A model generated the notes under the pieces. It was not told where the DNA came from and searched no databases. It saw nothing but the letters and a program-made list of their open reading frames with translations. Of a stretch of DNA of 64,000 nt, positions 12,590 through 25,806 are shown in pieces; the stretch's first letter is position 1; every line of letters starts with the position of its first letter. Origin of the DNA: Salvator merianae (Eukaryota; Chordata; Lepidosauria; Squamata; Teiidae); assembly GCA_003586115.2 (NCBI GenBank), contig QVOM02000090.1:13266427-13330426 (forward strand), in the 5' to 3' direction. The position numbers and the translations under genes were made by a program.

Positions 12590-13215
12590 TTGAAATGGGG
12601 GTCATTTTCCTATTTTCTGCTCCATCTAAATGTTTATGATTCCCTTACAAATTATGGAACACAGTCACAGGAGTAAATGTCAACACCTCCCACCAAGAAT
12701 GAGTATTGATTAGGCATGAATTAATATTCTGATGAGCCACTGACATTTGCAGGAAATGTCCATATTCATTGATATCTAATTTGCTGCAGTTAATTTGCTC
12801 AGTACCAATTAAGAACATGAACCTTCCTTATCTCCTCCTTCTATTATTATCCAAATCTCATTACACGTATCTCCTTCCCTGGTTATATAACGATCGCTTA
12901 ATTACATAGCATAGCAACTAAATTTATACCCTGGTTGCACAAACAGTATGCTCCGCATGCCAGAGTTTTCCAGTCACCAATAGCTGATTTTTAAAATCGG
13001 TGTGTAATGAAATTACAAATAAGACGGCTTCCAAATGTGTTCAGGACGATTCTTCTGCATCGCAAAAAAATAAAAAGAACATGCAAGAGTGAAGATTAAG
13101 ATTTTGCAGATGGCAATTTATGCCAACAGATTTAACTTTGAAATTATTGCTGTGATTTAAATAGAAAAACGAGGGGAAATGCACCTGGTTCATCTAGGCG
13201 GGCATTAATGTTGCT
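12590..13215. promoter_or_regulatory. candidate conserved noncoding element
   Basis: The longest repeat-free AT-rich block on the left side: GGCATGAATTAATATTC, GCAGTTAATTTGC, CGCTTAATTAC, TTCATTGATATCTAATTTGC, GATTTAAATAG. Dense homeobox-like cores and no open frame. Confidence 0.35.
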
Positions 13216-16200
13216 GCTCAAGTGCTAAGTTTCGAAGGACCCCTTCAACAAACAGGTTCTCCTTTCTTCAAGGTTTTGGTCCTAAAAATGAAATCGCACC
13301 AGACAATCCTTCCAGAGATGGTTCCCCACCCAACTCAGGGGCTAAATCCATCTGAACCATCCCTGAATTGAAAAATGCATGAAGCTCTGAGCTTCTAGCT
13401 AAGACGAGGCACTCCGCATTTTGCCCTTAGGAGTCAACTGTCCTTGTACCAAAGAGAACTTTGTCTCTCTTTGATCTCCTTGAATTGCAGTTTGGTCCAC
13501 TGTGCATCAAGTCACAGATAGGTCAAAGCTAAGGTTTGAATCACACCTTGTGCTTTCACTGTCCTGTGAAACTTGTGAGAAAAAGTCAGACAGTGGTGCT
13601 ATCAAACATATTTCTCCGGGTTGGAGAAATAGGCAGAATGCCTCTAAAGGCTAAGAGCAGGTGAAGGTTTTGCCTTTGTCTTCTGCTTGAGATGCCACTG
13701 ATAAAACAGTAGCTAACTCTTTTTCCTTCCCTTAAAAATCTCACTCAGGGGAGACTACTAAATTCAAAAGTTGATGGCTGACAACCAACCAACCAACCAA
13801 CCAACTAATCAATCAATCAATCACTCCAGCCAATCATCACATAGCCAAGATGAGTTCTTAGTATCAATATTTAATCTTATTACCTTGAATAGCTCCAAGA
13901 TTCCAGTTTTGCTCATTTTGTAGGAAAAGAACTCTGGTCTCGCAAACAAATTCAGCTGATCCTATCTACAAGTCAGCTGGCATTCTTTTCAAGTTGACAT
14001 TCCCCGGATATAATGCAAATACAATGTAGACAAATTATACTTACAGTAGCTAATCGCAACTGGATATCTGATTGCACAGAGGGTGGAAGGAGGCTGGTTC
14101 TCTGATACCACTTTCAATAACACCAGGATATGTTCCGTCAAGGTGATTTAGAAGTTGTATTTATCATTTTCTATTGCCATATTTTATATTTTGTTTTGTT
14201 GGCTGATATCACTCGAGGCACCTTGGGGAGAGCTTTATCCACAGAAGGCAGAATCAAAATTGATTAAATCATAAAGGAAGCGACATCACACGGATTGTCA
14301 ACAAACAAGATTTCAGAAAGCAGTGGGATTCCTTCTTGCCCAATATCACATGCTTCAGTGCTTGCTCAGCAAGGCAAGATTTCCACCCCCAGTTCTGGCT
14401 GAAGCATTATCTATAACATCTTCCAACAAAGCCATATTTTTCCAACCCTCCTTGAAAGAAAGAGGAGGTAGTGACAGAGGATTCTGGGTAAAAGAAGATG
14501 CCCAGGTCTTTCTCTGCCCAAACTCAAATTCCCACTAACAGATTGGACACCACTAACTGGACAGGCCACTGTAGCAACAGAAGCAATGGCCGGAATGGAT
14601 TAGATGCTCCACAGAGCTCAGAAACTTAAAATACAGATCAAAACCAGCCACGTTTAGCCTTCTGCTTTGGCTGACCTTGAGAAAAGAAGGAAGGGTGTCC
14701 ACCCAGAACTCCTAATGCACTCCCACAACTTTGGGAGGAAGGTAGGAGAAATCGTCCTGATGCTACAGAGCAGGAAACCCAGTCGCCATTTTGTTTCTTT
14801 CAGTTTAGGACCTCCTATAAAACCAAAGAAGATGGTGGTGGGTCCACATGCACCCAAGCACCTCAGATAATGCTAGATGCCTCACTGTCTCACAGTCACT
14901 CAACTGTCTGAGCATAGAAGAGGTGAGATGCCTGTTTAACAATATCAGTGATCAAGCTATTAAATAAGGAGTTATTTAGTACACCCCCATCTAGCCCAGT
15001 AAATCTCCTTTTCTTCTCCATTCAGAGCTCGTCTGTTGCCACCATTTGGCAGACTCAACCATCCATTTGGCCCTTTTGAAATCTGGCCTATTTATATCAA
15101 AATAAGGACAGACCAAGATAAATGAACTGACATTTCCCCTGCTTGGGTTTCTTTACAACCATTCTGCTCCCCAACCCGCTACACCGTTCCCACCCCCCTT
15201 TCCTGCAAGGCACGGCAGTACCTTGATGCCTTGGCTTTTAACAATGTGTCCAAGCATTTGTCAGTCTGCCAGACATCTTCTGGTTTTATGCAACCTGTTA
15301 AGAATGATGTGCTTGACAGCAAAAAGCTCTCACCGCTAGGTGAAACCTTCTGGAAAACACACCGCCAAGTATCTCTCCAGTTTCAGCCATATGTCACTAG
15401 AAGTCAGGTACACATGACAGATCAGCAGAGATAGTGAGTTTTGAGCAGAAAGATGAAGAACCAGAAGAAACGTGGAGCAGGAAAATTCTCCCATACTCAT
15501 AGGTAAAAATGCAGGTATTTCAGCCTGGGCACAGTGCTAAAAATCTGTTCTCTCATTAGGAAGGTGCCTATTTGTTCCTCATAAGGTTCTCACATTTTTA
15601 ATCAAATTTAACTTTCAATCGAATTTTCAAACACAAACAGAACTTTGCACATTCCTAACTCTGAAGGAGTTCTCTCAGAACTAATAGCAGAGTAAAAATG
15701 ATACTACAGTGTCCTTTTCCGGAAACCATATTCCACTGATTTCTGCTCTCAAGGTAATTTGTTCCTTTGCCTATTATCCTACCCAATGCCCTAACAACAA
15801 ATATTGGAGGCTATGGAGCCAGTGGCAGACAACATTCTCGGGGTGCCCCACATCCAGGTATTAACCTGATTCTGCCTATCTTCCAAGATCCCACAGGATG
15901 GCAAGCTGCAGCCTAAATATTGAGACAGAAGATTTCCATAACGATGCCTGAAAATGGTAGGTATCTCCCTGCACATCTCTCACATTCATCTCAGAACAAC
16001 AGTTTCCCGTTTTCCTTGACAGTTTCCGCCTCATCTGTATAGATGAAAAATTGTGAAAGTTGTGGGTGATGGAACTTTTTTTAATCCCCGCAAACAAATC
16101 TTATGTGCTCTTGGCATGATGTCTGTTGGGATTTTATTACCGAGAAAGGATGATGTCCTGAAAATTGTAAAATTTAACTACACAACTTTTTCTTTTTTTT

Positions 16201-19200
16201 ATTGAACTTTGTATAAAAATACAGCTGTGCATTCACTTGGGTGGAGGATAAAGTTATACTTATGGTGGGAGTTACAGTGATACAACATCACAAGTTTTCC
16301 ACTCCTACTTCTAGAATTGCCTTAAACGTCTTCTGTCTGTGAGTTTGTCCTAGTCCGTGTGCAGAGAGAGAGAGCATGGAATTCTTTATCTGTTGCCCGG
16401 GATGTTGCACAAAATGAAATTTGTTAACCGCACAAATAATGCCTGTTCCTGCATTTTAATGGCCTGTTGATTACCTCAGGAAACCACTGAAAGTCAGGGG
16501 CCAGGGACGTGTGCCAGGATTCATAATGACAACAGATGGCATCTTCAAGGTGAGTAATTTTACAGTTTATGCTGTGGGCAAATCGCTGAGGAGAGCGATG
16601 GTTTCAAAATTGTATTCTCAAAGCATGAATAAGGACGAATCCGCACTTGCCTTCCTGGAATGGCCTCCAAAGACCATCCCAAGCCGGCCAAGAACAAGAA
16701 CAGTTGGGGCCCCTGGGATAATCCTGCTCCTGTCCAGCAGTGTGAGAAATGCGAAGGGGAAGCCTTCCTGTGGTCTTCTGGTTTGACACCCTGATGTCCG
16801 ATGCCCCACCCACCTGTCACCGTGATTGGGTGAAGGGGCGATGCATCCAGTGCATGAGGGCGGGGCGAGACATAACCTCCTCCCCCAAAGTGTTGCATTC
16901 TCATTGGTCCCGAACTGCCCCTGATGCCAAGAAGCCACTTGTGGACAGCTTGTAAACTGTCCACGGTAGCTATGGATCAGGAATGGTGCAGGACATCTCC
17001 TGGACAGCTGCAGTGGATCAAGGTGCAGACACCACGCTGCTACAACCCAGAATTAGGCCGGTGCAGAAAGGGCCAAAGCAACAAGGACCATATGGTCACT
17101 AGAACTGCATCACTTTTGCAGGCAGGAGCCAAAGTGTATTGCCTTCTTCATTGCTGGATGTAGCTGCCATGGAAACACCCTTGGATGGCAGACTTTGCCC
17201 CTGGAATGGCCAAAGCCTGGAGGCTCATTGCCCACAGGTATGTGAGGTTAAGTCCTCGGCCAATCTCCGTTTGAGGAATCTCCAAGACTGAAATTCTCAG
17301 GATACTTTCTTTCCCCAGAAACTCTAGAACAACAGTAATGGTAGCCAAATTTCTATTCCAGCAATGAACATAAAAGAACAGCCAGTATTTGCTTCATATT
17401 ACCTACGTCTGCTTTGGGGTTTTTTTCTTCTTCAAAGCATTCTTGAATTAATAATGTCTCTTTTATGCACCCTTGATTTTGTTTTTATTGAATTATTTTT
17501 ATGGGGGCCTCTGGGCCATAATAAACTGAAACTGGAACATTCAAGCTATGATTACCTCCTGTGAAGGGAAAAAAAACCCTGCCCTGCACTTGGTTCTGAT
17601 CCTAGTATGACTGGCTTCACAGCACCGTAACATCCTTTTGCCAAGATTCAGCACAAGTACACGGCCTTTTGCTGTTGGGCTAGAATGAGCAGTTGTGCTA
17701 TCTTGAGGTTGCCGCACAACTGACAGATAATCCTGGGCTCATTCCAGAGTCACAACACGGTATGGACCCAGCCGGAGCCTCTGTGGTCCTTTCTGCACTT
17801 GCACAGTAGACTATTACAAGACGATTAGCACTGGAATGCAGAGGTCCATGGCAGAGTCCCCAAAGTGTCTGGATCCATCCCTGGTCCTGTCTTGCTGGGG
17901 AGAAGTTGGAAGTAGTCTACAAGCATCCCTGCGGTGGCAGGAACATACCAGGACCAGCACTTTCACAACACTTCTGGGTGTCATGAAGCAAGGGGTAGTT
18001 GAGCCCATAGGGTCCACATGTGATCCCTAGAGTCCAGGCCCTGCAATGCACAGTAGGTGTGGCAGTCAGTGTGCAGACGTATCACCAGGAGCAGAACCAG
18101 AGGCCATTCACATCGATACAGATCCTGGACAGGAACAGGAGTGGTCCATCACTCAGCAAGCAGATGGCCCTGACCAATTTGATGTTAACCAGCCTGGGAT
18201 TGTCTGTTTATACCATTCCAGTAAGGTAAGTGCGAACCGAGCCCGTTATGCCGAGTGAAGACACGTTCCACACTCGATTCAGTTGAGCTAATTAAACAGA
18301 TTGGAGTCGAGTTGCCGCAGCTTTATTCTTCCCCCCCCCCTTTCCTTTCTGAAGCAAAGCTTTCCCCTTGTGAAACCATTTTATTAAGGTTTTCAGGGCC
18401 TATTTGCTAATAAATAAGGCACAGAGATAAATTGAGACAGAACAATTAACCAACCTGATGATTCTAGCCCGCAAGCTTTTAAAGAGTTTATCTAATCTTT
18501 ATGCACTATGCCAGCGGTATTATATATCACGGTAGTGGCAGGTTAATTCAACCGTTTAGAACATTTAGGGTGCCCAAACTCAAGATTGCTTTACAGAGAT
18601 TGCTTTTCCCCTCTCCATACAGCTTCCCTCCCGCTCGGGGTAAATCCATTAAAACAGTTACAGTGAGGGACCTCTAGAGACACACACACCTCTCTATTCT
18701 CTTCAACGAGCTTCTGGTATGGAGTCCGGGGTCGATTTTACTTACATACTCCCCCCCTCCCCCCCCAAACAACCCTCTTCAGTTGTGTTCTGGACTGCAG
18801 TCTTTTTATCCCATAAAAATCGATGACAACCATTCCATAGGCAGCTGAATGAAGCTCAAGGTCGTGTTTGGCAGTGGTTTCTATCCTGGCCATGTCCTTT
18901 TCTGGGAGACAAGAGTGGGTGCTGTGAAAGCACCTCCAGGAAGAAGAGTCAAAAAGCATTTTAGGGGAATAACGCGAAGTCTCAGGAGAAGGCAATATCA
19001 AACTCACAAGTCTCTGGATGAGAAACTCACCATCATTGGGTCCAAATGGGTGACCTTTACGTTGTAACCCCCCCCACCCTAAAACTAGGGCTGCCTCCAG
19101 ACATCTTTTATTTATTCCACTATATTTGGATATTCCAGAATGAAGCCTGTTTTCTTCCTGTATTACTGAACTCAGAAAATCCAGTCCTAGGTTGGATAAA

Positions 19201-19805
19201 GTGAAAAGAAAAGGCCTCGTCACTTTGCTGATGTGTCCTCTTATTCTGAGGGTGAACTGAAAGCGGATTAAAACTTAGGTGCAGGTGGGCCCCCCCAGGA
19301 GAGTAAAACCAACCTCGAACGTGCATTTATTTTAGCTTCCTGGTAATAGATAGCATTAGCACTGGCCTGCCACACATTTAATCATTTTGAGCCGTGTTCT
19401 CAGGTCTTGTTATTCCGAGGGAGTCTGGGGTTCTAGGCAGCGAGGATTCCCCACGGCGAGGCAGACAACTCTCTCATCTATTCACCCCCACACCAAAGAT
19501 TTCTTGACTGTGCTTTCTTTTGTCGCCCAAGCTGCAGCCTTCTCAGCCTGTGGAGAAGCTGTTATGAACAATCCGGTCCCAGGAGGCTGCCTCCACCAAC
19601 AGTGTCTTGCTGAAAGGACTGGAGAAACATCAGAAAAGAGAATGATAAAAAGGGACTCAGAAAACCCAGAGGTGAACAAGCAATGAGCAGCAGGGGCAGT
19701 TTGACAGATGGAGCCATAATGAAAACAAAAACAGAGGGGGTTGCATGTTCAGACGCTTGCATATCATCCCGTTTTATGGTAGAATACAGAATTGGCTGCA
19801 TTTTA
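13216..19805. other. gene-free sequence
   Basis: No gene recognised. Two CCAAT-type boxes (GTGATTGGGTG and TCATTGGTCC, 16820-16910) lie in a GC-richer stretch without a linked open frame. Islands at about 18275-18560 (GAGCTAATTAAACAG, GGTTAATTCAACCG) are repeat-free. A 161-codon minus frame at 18738-19223 has no recognisable features. Confidence 0.4.
13782..13824. repeat. (CAAC)n/(CAAT)n microsatellite
   Basis: CAAC units that change to CAAT units. Confidence 0.9.
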
Positions 19806-20110
19806 GAATATAAGAACATATGGGAAGCCCTGCTGGATCAGGCCACAGCCCATCTAGTCCAGCATCCTGTCTCACACAGCAACCCAGCAATTGCCTCTGG
19901 GCATCTCAAGCAGAAGACAAAGGCAAAACCTTCACCTGCTCTGGACTCCCTGCCAATGCCCTTCAGGGGCCTCCTGCCTGTCTCTCCAACCTGGAGGCAT
20001 TACCTGCGCATCCATTCCGGTAGCCATTGACACACCTGACCTCCATGAATCTGTCCAATCCATTCTTAACGCTATCCAGGCTGATTGCTGTCACCAGTCC
20101 AACACAACCA
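19806..20110 (+). repeat. CR1-like dispersed repeat copy 2
   Basis: TATAAGAACATATGGGAAGC, CCTGCTGGATCAGGCCACAG and ATTGACACACCTGACCTCCA. The longest copy, ending near GCTGTCACCAGTCC. Confidence 0.8.
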
Positions 20111-22048
20111 GACATTTTCCTCTGTCCTTACATTCCGATAGAGACCAGCAGGCAATAACTCACACTGTGAAAACGCCCTGCCTATGCTGGGCATTTTCGT
20201 GCCAGTTGCTACTAGGTGAATGGCCTGTTTGGAGAATGGGCAGGGGTGGCTCCCAGCCTTTCGGTTTTTCTTCTTCTTTGATGTGCGTCCTCATCTGTGG
20301 CATTGTCCAGCACACCCGGGGCTGTGCATCATTCAAGCGATAGCTACGTCCTGCTGCACCTCTCTGCTCGAATGCAGCGCAAAGGAAACCTAATGGTTTT
20401 CTATAGCAGCCTTGCAGAACCCATTCCCACTTGCGATACGCTATCTGTTAATAGTTTTGTGGCATTTTCAAAAAGATGGAGAATGGAAGTGGGGAGAGGC
20501 ATGGGGGGGCTAGACTATGCGCTGCTTTTAACAGATTGTGATCTCCACACTTCCTTCCTTTCCTCCCCAGAGGGCGGGAGAACAGCGGAGGGCCGTGTTT
20601 GGAACAGGGGATGATAAGGAAGCAACAAGCACATCTTGGGGGAATGAGAGCTTCAGAGATAGAAGAATGGAAATCCCAAGTGAGAATTCACTCGCCCTTG
20701 TCCTGCGTTGACTTTCCTGCAGCCCCATTCCTGAGGCATTTTATTTATGCAGAGTTAGGTGCCAAAATGCATTATTGTAGCTGTGCCAGCATTCATTTAG
20801 CTCTTGTTATTCATTAGTCAAGCCCAGTATGCAAGGAGAAAATGAACAGTAGTGTCTACCCCGCTTCTGTGTTTTGGGCATCCCTCACCTTATGTCTGGT
20901 TCTAGGGCGCAATCAGATAAGGCTTTTTAAAGCCACCTCTTTAAGAAAAATGTCCCATCCCCAGAAATACAGAGAGAGAGCCTAACAAAAAGTTATGCAA
21001 ATATATGGTTGACAACCTACCTTTAATTTGCCACACTGCAGCCCACATTTACATCCAAGTCAGGCAACACCTGTTCTGAGTACAAGTATTACCCACTGAT
21101 TGACCACATTGGGTTGGTGAGTAAAGCGAGCTGGCAGGGCTGGGACCCAAGAAGAGAAAAAGATGGCTGCACAGTGGCCAAAGTGCTGACGCCAACCCAC
21201 TACCCGTCACCACCTGCAGCTGCAGTTAAAACACCCAACTCGACTGCACGCAGGGAGTGGGATTTTTGCTCCCAGAAGCAGCTCTGGAAGAGTAGGGAGA
21301 ACCTAAAGGCAGCTAATCTAACTCGTATTTCGGAGCAGCCATTCTCAAACTGTGGTCCTCCAGCTAGCACAGAAAGCTGGATGTGGGATGCTGGGATTTT
21401 TTTGCTCAGGAACATCTGTAGGATCAGAGTTCGAGAACCACTGCTCCGAAGCACCCGGTGCTAAAGATGGCTGCACAGCAAAGCAAATTCAGGAGAAGCG
21501 AAGCAGCTGAAAGCTACATTTTCCAGAAACTGCCTCGGCATTAGCACGTTAAGCTTTGCAATTGGTCACGTTTGTAATTATTTCCCCTTCCGGCACACTA
21601 ATAATCTTCTCATTGCACCGTGTTATGCTGGACTTACAAGAGCCGTTGGGGGGAAGGAAGGGAGTTAATGATGGAAGGAACAAGTTTCCGTCTGTCACAT
21701 GCTCTGCGTTTGACCTTTAACTGTTGTTCTGCAACACGGCGACAAACTGGCAATGGGCTGCAAATTTGTCAAACTGCCACAGCACACAGTGAAGGTTGGC
21801 GGAGGATGCAAGCGCACTGCAAGACACAAACAGTGGATGGGAGAAAAGAAACCAGACACACTGAGAAGGCCTGCGTGGAAAGATACGTTTGCACCCGGAA
21901 CCTAAAAGGTAGCATTGTGGGTGGCACAGAAATCTGACAGGCAAGAGCATTTCAGGAGACAGAAGCCACCACAGAAAAGGCCCTACTGCAGGTTAATGGA
22001 TCACACTCCTTCGGAGATCCCTTCGTTGGGCAGCACTTCTAGATGTAA
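20111..22048. other. gene-free sequence
   Basis: No gene recognised. Contains a weak palindromic repeat at 21335-21460 (CTCAAACTGTGGTCCTCC ... GAGAACCACTGCTCCG) of the kind common in reptile intergenic DNA. Confidence 0.4.
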
Positions 22049-22275
22049 CCTTATAAGAGCATAAGAACACAACAGGAGCCCTGGTGGATCAGGCCCCAGC
22101 CCATCTAGTCCAGCATCCTGTCTCACACAGCAGCCCACCGGTTGCTTCTGGGCACCTCAAGCAGAAGACGAAGGTTCTCTTGTGTTCTCGACTCCCTGCC
22201 AGTGGCCTCTGGAGGCGTCTTGCCTATTTCTCCAACCTGGAGGCAGTACCTGGGCGACCATTCTAATTGCCATCA
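22049..22275 (+). repeat. CR1-like dispersed repeat copy 3
   Basis: AGAGCATAAGAACACAACAG, GGATCAGGCCCCAGCCCATC and TTCTCCAACCTGGAGGCAGT. Followed by GT and TA microsatellites. Confidence 0.8.
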
Positions 22276-22359
22276 CAGAATGGAAGTGTGTGTGTGTGTT
22301 GTACACACTGTCTGAATACGAGGAAGATGGCAGCAGAAGGCTGATGTAGAGTGTTGGCC

Positions 22360-22386
22360 ATATATATATATATATATATATATATA
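22360..22386. repeat. (TA)n microsatellite
   Basis: TA dinucleotides after a CR1-like repeat. Confidence 0.95.
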
Positions 22387-22756
22387 GTGCTTTGTTCTGG
22401 AACTGTTTCCCACCTGCGACCAATTTACCTGAATGGTGTACTGCTGGGGTCATGCCTGTTAATCAGAGTGATCACCTGACAATGGATTAAGCCAGGTATC
22501 TTTCTCCATAAACACTATTCATCTCTCGTGTGTGAACTGAAAGATCATATTGAAGTATCCATCACATATTGAGGTTCCTGTTACATCTTGTTGCATCCTG
22601 TGGAGAGATTAGTTGTAAAGAGAAAATAGAAGCACCTGTAAGACCATGTGTTTTATGCCTGTTAATGAAGTGGAAAGAAAATGGAGGTGTTTGTACAATT
22701 CAAGGCCGGAAGGAATCAAAAGCAGACATTCACAGTTTGTCCTAGTGGGAGAGAGA

Positions 22757-22838
22757 GAAAGGAAGGAAGGAAGGAAGGAAGGAAGGAAGGAAGGAAGGAA
22801 GGAAGGAAGGAAGGAAGGAAGGAAGGAAGGAAGGAAAA
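22757..22838. repeat. (GGAA)n microsatellite
   Basis: About 20 GGAA units. Such arrays can bind ETS factors (known for GGAA microsatellites in human); here that is only a possibility. Confidence 0.95.
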
Positions 22839-22904
22839 AGACTGGGAGATGCTAACAGATATGGACCATGGTCTCATATCAGTTTGACAATTTATTTAAA
22901 TGAC

Positions 22905-23180
22905 ATCACTGAAAATAGGGGCAGCATTTTGGCTGGCACAAAAGAAGGAAAGCATAATTAACAGGAAATCAAAAGCCCATTAGAGGTAAATGAATTTTAG
23001 GGGAGAAAAAGTGTACGGGAAGAACATATTCGGGGGGAGAAATGCAGTCATTACGCAAGAAAATGAAGAATGATTAAAGGATCAAATATTAAGTCTAATA
23101 CTCAATCATTTTCATTTCTGTACGGCAAGACAAGTAGCAATTAAACCAGAAATTAGCTTTTTTTCCCTAGCCACCCCAGC
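22905..23180. promoter_or_regulatory. candidate conserved noncoding element
   Basis: Repeat-free: GCATAATTAACAGG, GAATGATTAAAGGATC, AGCAATTAAACCAG. No open frame. Confidence 0.28.
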
Positions 23181-24204
23181 TAAGTTACTTGAATGAGGTT
23201 CCAGCTGTGGTGTCATTTAAAATAAAGCTTTTTTTTTTTAAATGGAATTATGCCAGTTTATTGCACAGCAGAGGTTTAAAATAAAAGTTTCTCTGAATGC
23301 AGATGGACACTGGAGGAGCGAATCCCAGGTAAGCCAAAAGCTCCCCCAATAGTCATAGGTGTCCAATGAATCATTCGTCTTGGTTCAGCTCAGCTGTGAC
23401 AACACACATATGCTTCCCAGCCTTCATTTATTCATTCTGCTCCCTAGTTCTAAACCACTCTTTCAAGTCAGTTGCATCAGTCCACATTTTAAGAGTGAGT
23501 TTACACACAGACACCCCTGTACATCTCCTTGTTGAGAAATAGCATCGGAGATCCTTTCCCTGACTTAATGATAATTAATTCCTCTCATTTATCGAGAGAA
23601 GGACAGTTGCATCTTTCCCAGAGCTCAGCAGTTGCTTCTGGAAAGCAAGGCACCTATTCTTCATTCTGCACTTGGCACGCTCTTCTAGTGTGCATAATTT
23701 TAAGCAGAATTGTCTCCTCTATGCCTTGTGCATTTCCACAACCTGGAATGCTATTAAGGGCAAACAAGCTCCTAAAATCCTTATTTATTCTATTGCTGCC
23801 CATTGCTGCTCCAGGTTTTTGGATGGATATGCTGTGCCCACTGCAATAGAATGGCGTGCAGACTTCTTTTGGGCCTCATTATTTTATGGAAGCACACACA
23901 ACTAGTCGGAGAAAGTTGGCTTTCCTTAAATACTGCTTCCTAGAATAAGATGCATTTTTTTAGAGTTCTCTGCTAAATAAATTTCTATTTGTGGGGACTC
24001 TCATGCATAAAATGTCTCCCTGTTTATGGAATCCCATTGTCCCGTGCCATGAAAGTTCACAGAGGTGAACAAAACTGGGGAGTCTGGTTCTACCATACTT
24101 GGCTCAGCCCATGAACCGGAAGTGCGAGGTTGTGATGGACCCTTGTCAAGTGCTAAATGTCAGATAAGATCCTAAACAACTTGGGGGTCCTCTGTAATTT
24201 AAAA

Positions 24205-24560
24205 GGTGGCAGCATATGAGAAGGCCTTTTTAGTGTTAGCTCCCAGGTGATGGAATAATCTTCCCTTCTGAGATATGTCAGGTTCCACCACGGAAACACA
24301 TGGGCTTTTTGTTCTTTGGACTTTGGGTCTTAAAGATGCCCCCCACTCTCTTACCACTTTTAAATCCTCCAGTTTCCATCAGGGCTTTTAACTTCATTTT
24401 GTTTTTCATTGTTAGTTTTATCGTCTCAAACTGGGTTTTAACTGCAACTGGATTCTCACCTGCTTTAATAGTCTGGGCTTTGTTACCTGCCTGGGGACTG
24501 CAGAATTAAGGGCAGGTCATAAAACTAAGGAATGGAATGAAATAAATGTAAATATACGGA
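24205..24560. repeat. L2/CR1-like LINE relic
   Basis: GAGAAGGCCTTTTTAGTGTT, GATGGAATAATCTTCCC, CAGGGCTTTTAACTTCATTT and a GGAATGAAATAAATG tail. A 69-residue open frame inside is incidental. Confidence 0.6.
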
Positions 24561-24774
24561 TTAGGGGAGGGAGAAGGAAGCAATTATTTTGGTTTGCCTG
24601 CTTCTAGAGCTGCTATTCAGGTGACCCTGGACTCCAGCGCCTCTAGTGCGATTGTTCTGGTCTTCCACGATCGTCGGGTTAAGGATGCCCAGTAAGAATG
24701 TGAAGTCCCCCCCCCCCCAGTTCCTGAAAGACTCAGATGTATTATAGGGAATAATGAAAGAAATCACAAATAAG

Positions 24775-24843
24775 CCTTCCTTCCTTCCTTCCTTCCTTCC
24801 TTCCTTCCTTCCTTCCTTCCTTCCTTCCTTCCTTCCTTCCTCT
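24775..24843. repeat. (TTCC)n microsatellite
   Basis: About 16 TTCC units, the complement of GGAA and about 2 kb from the array at 22757. Confidence 0.95.
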
Positions 24844-24989
24844 TCTCAGCATCCCCCAATTGATCCACCCTCCCCTCTTTCCCCATTCCCCCCTTATGGT
24901 TTACGATGTTATCACACGCCTGTCTCAATGGCTGCCTTGCAAAACATTCTTCAGGGTTATTTCCCCCATAAAACACGGCCATAATAATG

Positions 24990-25340
24990 ATTCCTCCTTT
25001 AAAAGCCACTGGCTCTTGCCTACACTGTAATTTTCATGCCGGCGAGGCGCCCGTGTGCAATTGACAGTGAGCAAATTGCCCGCCCGCAGATGCCTCTGGA
25101 TTGCGGGGGGGGCGGGGGGGGGACGGGACATCCGTCACTCGTGCTGTCTGCCGTTCTGATGGCTCACTCGCGGCTCCCATTCCGGGGTCGAACTCCGAAG
25201 CGCCCGGCTTGTTTTCAAAGTCAAACGGAGAGCTGAAAAGGGGAGCGGCCGTTGCCCCAACTTTTCGCCAGGGTCCCGGGAGGCGAAGGAGGCGGGCCTT
25301 TGGGAGTGGGCGGCTGGCTGCTGAGCTTGGAAGCTATCTA
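24990..25340. other. isolated GC-rich, CpG-rich stretch
   Basis: CpG-dense sequence with a poly-G run near 25105 and a GGGGGCGGGG-like box. It could be an orphan CpG island. The first part (CACTGTAATTTTCATGCC, CAATTGACAGTGAGC) looks single-copy. No gene attached. Confidence 0.4.
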
Positions 25341-25616
25341 TTCTTGCACTCTGCACATGTTTGGGGCTCAGAGTGCAAGGGTTGAGGAGCTCATCCAGCT
25401 TTCTTTGCCAGGGCCCCTACCAGTCTAGTCATGTGCCAGCTGGTCAGGCAGAAAGCAAAATCGACGGATTCTAAATTACTCCAGAGAGCAAGACGAGAAT
25501 CGGTGAATGCAACCCGGCTTGGCTGCAAAGATGTATAAGAACGGCAAGCCGTGTCTACGAGTCCAACATGCACCAGCCCACCGGCTTCTGGTCAGGCAGA
25601 AAGCACAAACTTTTGT

Positions 25617-25806
25617 CAGGATTCAGTTCAAATCAAGCCAAACCTTAAGTGGTTCGGTTTAAAGTCAAATCCTTTAAAAACCTTTTTGGACAGGTAGGTT
25701 CGAACCACACCATCCCCATTTGAACAGGGGGTGGCCCGCTCCCCATTGAAGCCTTTCAAACCCCACCTGTTTGAATGGAACCGTCGAGCACTTGCACATC
25801 TCTGTT
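25617..25806. repeat. GGTTCG-rich dispersed repeat copy 2
   Basis: GTGGTTCGGTTTAAAGTC, AGGTAGGTTCGAACCACACC and a GAACAGGGGG block ending near GCACTTGCACATCTCTG. Confidence 0.55.

Noticed and set aside
18738..19223. 161-codon minus-strand open frame
   Set aside because: No recognised motif, includes a homopolymer G/C stretch, no splice or promoter context; compatible with chance.
22757..24843. CRISPR-like array from the GGAA and TTCC repeats
   Set aside because: Simple microsatellites with no spacers, in eukaryotic DNA.
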